The position numbers and the translations under genes are program-made. A stretch of 5,954 bases of DNA, taken from assembly GCA_016219165.1 (NCBI GenBank), contig JACRCB010000066.1:1-5954 (forward strand), in the 5' to 3' direction. Under the pieces are notes generated by a model, which saw only the letters and a program-made list of their open reading frames with translations, ran no database searches and was not told where the DNA came from. Below, piece by piece: positions 1 to 5,020 of the stretch (positions within the stretch are counted from its first letter, which is position 1; each line of letters starts with the position of its first letter). The DNA comes from Deltaproteobacteria bacterium (lineage in GTDB: Bacteria; Desulfobacterota; GWC2-55-46; DRQE01).

Positions 1-2670
1 GGTGCCTTTTATCCCGTTATACGGAAGCCCTCCTTCAAAGAGTTCGGTTATGGAGATTATGTTCACAATCGAAAAAATTTTACTGAAGACCACAAACTTC
101 CAGACATTGCCGTCTTTGCACAATACCTTAATCTCGCCGTCGAGGCCGGCGGATGCAGGGCTTAAGCCCCTTTTCTCCCTTAGTTTCACATCGGCCGTAA
201 GCCTTCCGGAAAGTATCTTTTGTTTTGCGCCGAGCCCCCTTATAAGGCCCTCTAAATCCATCATAGACACCTTGAAGTCGCTCTCAAAGACCTCGGCTAC
301 CGACGGGTCTTTTATGAAGGACATGCTTCCCGATATCTGGCCGCCGTTGGACGTCAACGTAAGCCGTGATAAGCGAAGATACCTTTCTTCCATTTCTACG
401 TCCATAGAGAGGTTCTGGAAGGAGACCTCCCTGTAGAGGGCGCCTTCCCTGATTGTAATCCTGCCCCTGCCAATAACCGGGCGCGCCTGCGTCGACGCCT
501 GGCGGCGCGCGGGTGAAGATACGGGGGCCTGAGGCAGGATGTCTTTAATGTCCAAGTGCCGCGAGAGGAGATTAAAGTCTACGACCCTGTTCTCGATGTC
601 GGAAATTGTTATCTTCCCTGAGAGGTCGCTCCCGCCGATTTTTACGGAAGAGAGGAGAACACTCCCGGTATTCCCCTCGAATTTCGCGGCGGCGTCCACC
701 TCCCTTACGGTCTCCTTTAATAACCTTGTTTTAAAGAACCCCCCTTTAAGCCTGATCCCCCCGAATGTCGCGGCCTTTTTATTCTTCCCCTCTTTTTTAG
801 CCGTGATGTTGAAACTCAATCCTCCCTCGCTGACCCCATCCTTCTTAAGGTAAGGGGACACATCCGCAATATCCCCCATGCTGATTTTTTCCGAATAGAA
901 GTCCATCCTGTATGAATCCGCATTGAAGATACGCCCCTTGACCCCTACCGAGGAGCCGCCGAATGTTATTCTGCCGTCGTCCATCCCGGTATCTTTCGCC
1001 TTTATCCTTATTACACCGGTAAGGCGCATGGGGTATCCCCTGTCCTTTTTAAACATTTCTCCGTATCTGAACTCTCCCCCGGTAAGGTCTAACGAATTTT
1101 TCAAAACCAGGTCGGCGCCTTGTTTTTTCCCTTCCGATTGCGCAAGCGCCGGCAGGGTCCCTTCAAGTAATAAGCTAAAGAGCGCCCTCCCGCCGCCGGT
1201 CATTTCCCTTGATATTGCGGGGGGGATGTATTCCCTCGATTCACTTAAGGCCTCGGATATGTCGGCGTTCGCATCAAGGCGCAACCTTATCCGCGCCGCG
1301 TCCCCGAGCGTTATCTCGCCTTGCGGGACCTTGATTTCGGTATCGCCGTAGGTGCCGCCAAGGTCTTTAAGGCCGAGGACGCCCTTTTCAAGGGATATCT
1401 CCGCGTTTATGCGGGAAAAGGGTTTTTTCCACTTCCCGTACGAAAAGCCGACATCTTTGAATTCCATGCTTAGGGAGAGGGTGTTGAGTATTTCCGCTTT
1501 ATTTCCGTCTTCGGCAGGACGGTTCGAAAACGAGAGGTTTTTTACCGTTACGGCGCCTTTGGGGTCTTTAATCGAATCAAGCGCCTCCTTTATCCGGGGA
1601 GGCGCGTTTTCAAACGAAACCAGTTCCTTCAGATAGTTTACGGGGACCGGGGTGGTGGAGAGGTTCATTTCGACCGCCGTCTTCGGCACGGAGACCTTGA
1701 GAGAGCCGGCGACGTCGAATCCGTCCAGAGAGAACTTCGCACGGTTGAGCGAAACGCTGACGCCCCCATCCTTTAGCGTCACGTCCAAAGAGGCCGCAGC
1801 CCCGCTAAACCGCGCGCCCTTTTTAAGGAGAGAGGCGTCGTGGACCTCGAATCCCTTTGAGCGGACGGTGCCGGTTATAATGCCGTCCTCCATGGATTTC
1901 TCCCCTTTAAAGAGCGAATAAGAAAGTTCGGCGCTCGCCGTCCCGCTCATCTCTACCCCTCTTAAGTCTTCTTTCCTCACGTACGGCATTACGGATTTTA
2001 TATCCAGGTCGTTTACGGACAGCGTTCCGGAGTTGCGCACCCCTGCCGCGGTTTCCCTTGCCTCGCCCGATATATAGAAGTGTGTGGACGGCAGTAACTC
2101 TCCGGCGGCCGTGTACGCGGTCCCGTGGCCGGTCTGGTTCAAGTATGCCTTTACGTTTGCCGTCTCAAAACTCGCCTCTGCGTGCATCTCGTCTATAAAC
2201 CTTATCCTGCTGTCTTTCAATTTGAGTTTCTTTAGCGAGACCGTAAACCATTTTTCCCTGGGTATCTTTTTTAGGTTTATCTCTCCGCTGCTATCCCTCC
2301 TTACGACAATATCCGCCCCCTCCATGGCGAGACTCTTCACATTGAGCCTTTTATAGAGGAGGGGGAAGAGCGAGAACCCGGTCCTTACGGCCTTTGCCCT
2401 GACAACCACCTCCCTCGCATCGGAGAGGACGAAGTCCTCCATCTCTATATTAGGATAAGGGAATACCCTGAGGCGCATCCCTCCTATCTCGACATGGCCG
2501 TTTATCCGCGATTCTATCTGGGACCTGATAGCCGGGGTGTAGGATGTCAGGTCTATCTTCACGAAGGATAAGACGAATAGTGCTGCGAGCGCAAAGAGGA
2601 AAGCCGCCAGGGCGGTCGTGGGAACGAGCCTTCTTTTAGGTCTTCTTCCTCTTATTTTTTCTTTTTTCAA
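1..2670 (-). CDS. AsmA/YhdP-like inner-membrane-anchored envelope protein, 3' end cut by window edge
   Basis: The reading frame is open for 890 codons from 2670 to base 1; I read it codon by codon and found no stop, so the C-terminus lies outside the window. The start is a TTG at 2670, chosen because GGAGAGG (2674-2680) sits just upstream; the first in-frame stop upstream is TGA at 2698-2700. The N-terminus has a basic stretch (residues 2-14), one hydrophobic anchor (about 15-37), then an AsmA-type opening, NGHVEIGGMRLRVFPYPNI (about 57-75). The long middle is rich in alternating beta-strand patterns with recurring short 'G-x-hydrophobic' strands. A Pro/Ala/Gln linker (about 713-731) precedes a last module with FSKIFSIVNIISITELFEGG (about 862-881), which resembles the C-terminal region of AsmA/DUF3971 proteins. 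Family members (AsmA, TamB, YhdP) are periplasm-spanning proteins linked to phospholipid transport and outer-membrane homeostasis. The exact subfamily is uncertain. Confidence 0.85.
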   Translation of the reverse strand, partial: MKKEKIRGRRPKRRLVPTTALAAFLFALAALFVLSFVKIDLTSYTPAIRSQIESRINGHVEIGGMRLRVFPYPNIEMEDFVLSDAREVVVRAKAVRTGFSLFPLLYKRLNVKSLAMEGADIVVRRDSSGEINLKKIPREKWFTVSLKKLKLKDSRIRFIDEMHAEASFETANVKAYLNQTGHGTAYTAAGELLPSTHFYISGEARETAAGVRNSGTLSVNDLDIKSVMPYVRKEDLRGVEMSGTASAELSYSLFKGEKSMEDGIITGTVRSKGFEVHDASLLKKGARFSGAAASLDVTLKDGGVSVSLNRAKFSLDGFDVAGSLKVSVPKTAVEMNLSTTPVPVNYLKELVSFENAPPRIKEALDSIKDPKGAVTVKNLSFSNRPAEDGNKAEILNTLSLSMEFKDVGFSYGKWKKPFSRINAEISLEKGVLGLKDLGGTYGDTEIKVPQGEITLGDAARIRLRLDANADISEALSESREYIPPAISREMTGGGRALFSLLLEGTLPALAQSEGKKQGADLVLKNSLDLTGGEFRYGEMFKKDRGYPMRLTGVIRIKAKDTGMDDGRITFGGSSVGVKGRIFNADSYRMDFYSEKISMGDIADVSPYLKKDGVSEGGLSFNITAKKEGKNKKAATFGGIRLKGGFFKTRLLKETVREVDAAAKFEGNTGSVLLSSVKIGGSDLSGKITISDIENRVVDFNLLSRHLDIKDILPQAPVSSPARRQASTQARPVIGRGRITIREGALYREVSFQNLSMDVEMEERYLRLSRLTLTSNGGQISGSMSFIKDPSVAEVFESDFKVSMMDLEGLIRGLGAKQKILSGRLTADVKLREKRGLSPASAGLDGEIKVLCKDGNVWKFVVFSKIFSIVNIISITELFEGGLPYNGIKGT

Positions 2671-2673
2671 AGG

Positions 2674-2680
2674 CCTCTCC
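2674..2680 (-). promoter_or_regulatory. Ribosome binding site deciding the TTG start of the AsmA-like gene
   Basis: The minus strand reads GGAGAGG, with GGAG six bases before TTG 2670. The ATGs just upstream lead to short frames: ATG 2702-2700 opens a 21-codon frame that ends early, and ATG 2693-2691 stops after three codons. Another in-frame TTG at 2685 has no Shine-Dalgarno match. TTG 2670 is therefore the best-supported start. Confidence 0.7.
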
Positions 2681-2701
2681 GTTAGCAACGCATGTTTTCA
2701 T

Positions 2702-2723
2702 GTTAAGGAACCTCTGAAAAATT
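2702..2723 (+). repeat. Left terminal inverted repeat of the structured element
   Basis: GTTAAGGAACCTCTGAAAAA followed by TT. It matches the reverse complement of 2885-2906 at 21 of 22 positions, with the single difference at base 2711. It contains TTAA at 2703-2706. Confidence 0.85.
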
Positions 2724-2726
2724 ATT

Positions 2727-2760
2727 TTGAGAGAACCTTTTTATAAAAAGGTTCTCTCAA
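2727..2760. repeat. Perfect 34-bp palindrome (arm 1 of the element)
   Basis: The left arm, TTGAGAGAACCTTTTTA, is followed directly by its exact reverse complement, TAAAAAGGTTCTCTCAA, with no spacer. The centre is AT-rich, so it could extrude as a cruciform or form an RNA hairpin with a few unpaired central bases. Its symmetry would make it act identically on both strands. There is no clean U-run directly after it on the minus strand (AATAATTTTT follows), so an intrinsic terminator is possible but not demonstrated. Confidence 0.9.
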
Positions 2761-2765
2761 ACTCT

Positions 2766-2818
2766 CTCCAAAAATTTTTAGTTCTGGTGGGCACAGCCCA
2801 CCCTAAAAGTCTTTGGAG
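2766..2818. repeat. Long imperfect hairpin with ACA loop (arm 2 of the element)
   Basis: The inner stem GGTGGGC (2786-2792) pairs with GCCCACC (2796-2802) around loop ACA. After a 4-base bulge (2782-2785), TTTTAG (2776-2781) pairs with CTAAAA (2803-2808). CTCCAAA (2766-2772) then pairs with TTTGGAG (2812-2818). Read as one helix, it is interrupted only by the bulge, one A/C mismatch (2773/2811) and one G/T pair (2775/2809). Confidence 0.8.
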
Positions 2819-2825
2819 GGGGTCC

Positions 2826-2876
2826 GGGGGAAACTTCGGGCACACACCCTCAAGGGTGGGTCGGAAAGGTTCCCCC
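2826..2876. repeat. Hairpin with nested inner stem (arm 3 of the element)
   Basis: The outer stem GGGGGAAACTT (2826-2836) pairs with AAGGTTCCCCC (2866-2876) at 10 of 11 positions. An inner hairpin of CACCCT (2845-2850) and AGGGTG (2853-2858) lies within it. The sequence between the two stems is not clearly paired. Confidence 0.7.
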
Positions 2877-2884
2877 AGAGATAC

Positions 2885-2906
2885 AATTTTTCAGAGTTTC
2901 CTTAAC
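2885..2906 (-). repeat. Right terminal inverted repeat of the structured element
   Basis: On the minus strand this reads GTTAAGGAAACTCTGAAAAA followed by TT, the partner of 2702-2723. The outermost base (2906) is directly next to the TGA stop codon of the DUF362 gene (2907-2909). It contains TTAA at 2902-2905. Confidence 0.85.
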
Positions 2907-4070
2907 TCAAAGTCCGGGGATAATTTTCTTGAGCCACCCCTCCTTTGCCGAGATTGCGCCCGAGGGGCAGACCTCCTGACAGCAGAAGCACCTTATGCAG
3001 CCGTCGTAGTCTATGGTTATACGATTTTTTTTCCTTATCTTACCCCCCCTTGCCGTCTTATCCATCTTATTTGGAGGGCATACCTTTATACAGACGTCGC
3101 AGAGGGTGCAGAGCGAGTGGTCAATATGGGGCCTTGAGGTGAGCGCTTTCCTCAAACGTCTGTCCAGAAAACCGGGCAGCCCGGCCGCAAAATTAGCGCT
3201 TATAAGCGGAGGGAATCTAAAGCCGTGGACCCTTACGGCCTCGATGCTTTCTCCGAGTATCTTTATACGGAATAGGTCCGTTACTCCGGCATTAATCGCT
3301 TTTGCCCTCTTAAGTATCGGGCAGTCGTCCAATTTTGCTCCCAGTATCTCCACCACCGCGCTGTCGAGCGCCACACCGTCGGCTGATGCCGCGATGAATC
3401 CCGTATCCTTCGGCGTCCCGTTTGCCGGGCCGTTGCCTTCCATGGATACTACCGCGTCTATTACCGTAAGCCTGGGCTTAAGATAGAGGAAGAGGTCAAG
3501 GAGCATCCCCGCGAAAGAAGATGTGTCAACACCCGCGGCAAGGTGCCACTGCGCCTTGTTTACCCCGGGCACGCAGCCGAAGATGTTTTTTACGCCCAGG
3601 GTGAGGAACATCTGGGCGTGGGTCTTCAATTTCGGGATGTTTATGATGCCGTCGCAATCGAGGGCCTCCTGCGCCAACCTGAGGCGTTTGAAGGCGGTGC
3701 CATCCTGGTTTTCAACATCCACCGCGGTCTTTAATTCCAGGAACTCAACTGAAAGGTCGCTTGCAACATCCATTATGCCGCACCTTTCGGCCGCCTTTTG
3801 GGCGTTCGCGATGGCAGGGGAGTCTCCTATTACGGGTACGCCGCCGGCGTCCATTACCACAAGGGCGAGCGCCCTCACGACCGCCGGGTGGGTTGTTACG
3901 GCCTTGTCAGGGTGTTTGCCGGTGAGGAGGTTGGGTTTTAAGAGTATCCTCTCCCCCTTCTTTACGAATCTCTTTATCCCGCCGAGAAGCCCTATCAGTT
4001 CCCTTACCTTGATGTAAACGGCCTCGTTCGAATATTCAGCGCATTTAAGGATTGAAACCTCGGATAGCAT
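2907..4070 (-). CDS. DUF362 domain protein with C-terminal 2x[4Fe-4S] ferredoxin module
   Basis: The predicted product is 387 residues from the ATG at 4070. The N-terminal two thirds match the DUF362 pattern: a KKGERILLKPNLL stretch (about 37-49), TTHPAVVRAL (59-68), VPVIGDSPA (88-96), GIINIPKLKTH (141-151) and LGVKNIFGCVPG (158-169). The C-terminus carries two ferredoxin motifs of form CxxCxxCxxxCP, at Cys 321/324/327/331 and 358/361/364/368, so two [4Fe-4S] clusters are expected. No signal peptide or membrane helix is visible, so it is probably cytoplasmic. DUF362 has no firmly established reaction; a redox or electron-transfer role is inferred from the cysteines only. It lies 65 bp after cpoB on the same strand, so co-transcription is plausible. 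ATG 4070 is preferred because of GAGAGGG upstream. An in-frame TTG at 4100 would add ten residues but has no Shine-Dalgarno match. Confidence 0.88.
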   Translation of the reverse strand: MLSEVSILKCAEYSNEAVYIKVRELIGLLGGIKRFVKKGERILLKPNLLTGKHPDKAVTTHPAVVRALALVVMDAGGVPVIGDSPAIANAQKAAERCGIMDVASDLSVEFLELKTAVDVENQDGTAFKRLRLAQEALDCDGIINIPKLKTHAQMFLTLGVKNIFGCVPGVNKAQWHLAAGVDTSSFAGMLLDLFLYLKPRLTVIDAVVSMEGNGPANGTPKDTGFIAASADGVALDSAVVEILGAKLDDCPILKRAKAINAGVTDLFRIKILGESIEAVRVHGFRFPPLISANFAAGLPGFLDRRLRKALTSRPHIDHSLCTLCDVCIKVCPPNKMDKTARGGKIRKKNRITIDYDGCIRCFCCQEVCPSGAISAKEGWLKKIIPGL

Positions 4071-4073
4071 CTT

Positions 4074-4080
4074 CCCTCTC
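4074..4080 (-). promoter_or_regulatory. Probable ribosome binding site for the DUF362 gene
   Basis: The minus strand reads GAGAGGG three bases before ATG 4070. The spacing is short but the match is purine-rich, and it favours ATG 4070 over TTG 4100. A small hairpin, 5-bp stem with TTT loop on the plus strand (4079-4091), overlaps its edge and could partly mask it. Confidence 0.45.
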
Positions 4081-4135
4081 GCTTTTAGCGAAGTTTTCAA
4101 CGTGAAGGAGGCGCTGTCGAGACGAAGAAAGCGGA

Positions 4136-5020
4136 TTATTTCTTCTTCTCTTTCGGGGTCTCCTTTTCAATCTCTTTAAGGTGTTTTGCGGCGAGTTCGG
4201 CCTCGGAAGATTTCGGGAACTCCTCAATCACCCTGTTTAAGAGTATCTGAGCCTCCTTCACCGCCCCGAGTTTTTCAAACGAGTATCCCTGCTTCATGAG
4301 CGAGGCCGCCACCTTGTCGCCCTGCGGATATTTCTTCATTACCTTGTCGAACTCGAGGGCGGCGTTCTCATAGTCCCCCTGCGCATAGTATATCTCCCCT
4401 ATCCAGTACTGGGCGTTGTCCGAAAGGTCGTTATCGGGATAGAGCGAGAGGAAACGCTCGAAGGCCTCACGCCCTTTTGAATAATCCTTGCCTGTCCTGA
4501 CAAGGTCAAGCCCCTCCATGTATAAAGACATGGGGTTCTCTGCATGGGGTTTCCCCGCCGCCCCCTCGAGTTTCTTGAGCCTCTCATCTATGGATGCAAT
4601 CGAATGTTGAAGCCCCTCGGCGGCCTCTTTAAGGCCCGAGACCGATTGTTCCATCTCCTTTTTCCCTTCAGTCTCCGAAAGTTCTTTCTCTTTGGATTCT
4701 ATTCCGGTTACCTTCCCGTCGAGTGTCCGGAGGGTGGAGGAGATTAACTCGAGGTTCTCTTTCATCCTCGCCGCATTGTATTCGCTTTCTTCTACCCTGC
4801 CCTTAATAGAGGCCAGTTCCTGGCGGAGTTGGTCTATGTCCGCGGCCGTATCGGCCATGAGTTTCCCGGCCCCCTCCTTCGTTTCGGTAACTTCGGTCTT
4901 CAAGGTTTTCACATCTTCCTTCATATGTTTTTGGGACTCGGTCTCTATATCCAGGAACGCGCATCCGGAAAACATGATGACGGACATTATGGAGAGGCCG
5001 AGGAGAATGCCTTTTTTCAT
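4136..5020 (-). CDS. cpoB: CpoB/YbgF-type Tol-Pal system lipoprotein with coiled coil and TPRs
   Basis: The product is 294 residues. It starts with a lipoprotein signal: MKK, a hydrophobic core and the lipobox FSGC with Cys20 as the lipidated residue. Ala at +2 and no Asp fits outer-membrane sorting. Residues about 30-153 are a charged helical region, likely a trimerising coiled coil. Residues about 162-290 are YbgF-like TPRs: NPMSLYMEGLDLVRTGKDY, then DNAQYWIGEIYYAQGDYENA, then a third repeat ending IEEFPKSSEAELAAKHLK. The tail is lysine-rich (EKETPKEKKK). In E. coli CpoB is a periplasmic protein that links the Tol machine with PBP1B peptidoglycan synthesis. Here the protein appears membrane-tethered. 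The start ATG overlaps the tolB stop by one base, implying translational coupling. The family assignment is strong; functional equivalence to E. coli CpoB is inferred. Confidence 0.92.
   Translation of the reverse strand: MKKGILLGLSIMSVIMFSGCAFLDIETESQKHMKEDVKTLKTEVTETKEGAGKLMADTAADIDQLRQELASIKGRVEESEYNAARMKENLELISSTLRTLDGKVTGIESKEKELSETEGKKEMEQSVSGLKEAAEGLQHSIASIDERLKKLEGAAGKPHAENPMSLYMEGLDLVRTGKDYSKGREAFERFLSLYPDNDLSDNAQYWIGEIYYAQGDYENAALEFDKVMKKYPQGDKVAASLMKQGYSFEKLGAVKEAQILLNRVIEEFPKSSEAELAAKHLKEIEKETPKEKKK

Larger units (their letters stand above)
2702..2906. repeat. 205-bp structured intergenic element with terminal inverted repeats (MITE-like)
   Basis: This non-coding stretch fills most of the gap between the DUF362 gene and the AsmA-like gene. 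Its ends, 2702-2723 and 2885-2906, are inverted repeats of 22 bp with 21 matches; the mismatch is C2711 against T2897. Both ends carry TTAA near the edge (2703-2706 and 2902-2905). Three hairpin arms lie inside: 2727-2760, 2766-2818 and 2826-2876, separated by only 3 to 8 bases. The whole unit can therefore be drawn as a cloverleaf closed by the terminal repeats. No transposase is encoded, and the open frames through it do not look like protein. The right end touches the DUF362 stop codon, and the left end is 31 bp before the TTG start of the next gene. The best guess is a non-autonomous mobile or dispersed intergenic repeat. A structured RNA or processing/termination region is the alternative. 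Copy number cannot be judged from one window. Confidence 0.7.

Noticed and set aside
2..2356. A run of plus-strand open frames (2-436, 539-853, 923-1351, 1352-1636, 1652-1921, 2084-2356)
   Set aside because: They are antisense to one continuous 890-codon minus-strand frame with a coherent AsmA-like protein. Their products are Ser/Pro/Phe-rich and show no domain logic.
2720..2765. Possible promoter (TTGAGA and TATAAA-like words) on the minus strand in the palindrome
   Set aside because: The two words are only about nine bases apart, and both are explained by the palindrome itself; no properly spaced -35/-10 pair was found.
2702..2906. CRISPR array or tRNA gene in the repeat-rich gap
   Set aside because: There are no direct repeats with regular spacers. 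The cloverleaf shape is much larger than a tRNA and lacks tRNA-conserved motifs such as GGTTCRANNCC in the right arm.
2727..3137. Plus-strand 136-codon frame crossing the structured element
   Set aside because: It begins in the 34-bp palindrome and continues antisense to the DUF362 ferredoxin module; the composition is explained by the repeat and by the antisense of a real gene.
3013..4017. Plus-strand open frames opposite DUF362 (3013-3486, 3523-4017, 3543-3734)
   Set aside because: The minus strand here encodes clear DUF362 motifs and paired cysteine clusters; the plus-strand frames are shadows.
4079..4091. Small hairpin TCGCT-TTT-AGCGA between cpoB and the DUF362 gene
   Set aside because: A five-base stem is too short and has no following U-run, so it is not supported as a terminator; noted only as possible local structure near the ribosome binding site.
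4045..4587. Short minus-strand frames (4045-4227, 4399-4587) overlapping cpoB in another frame
   Set aside because: The Arg-rich products are frame-shifted readings of cpoB codons, with no ribosome binding site or family pattern.
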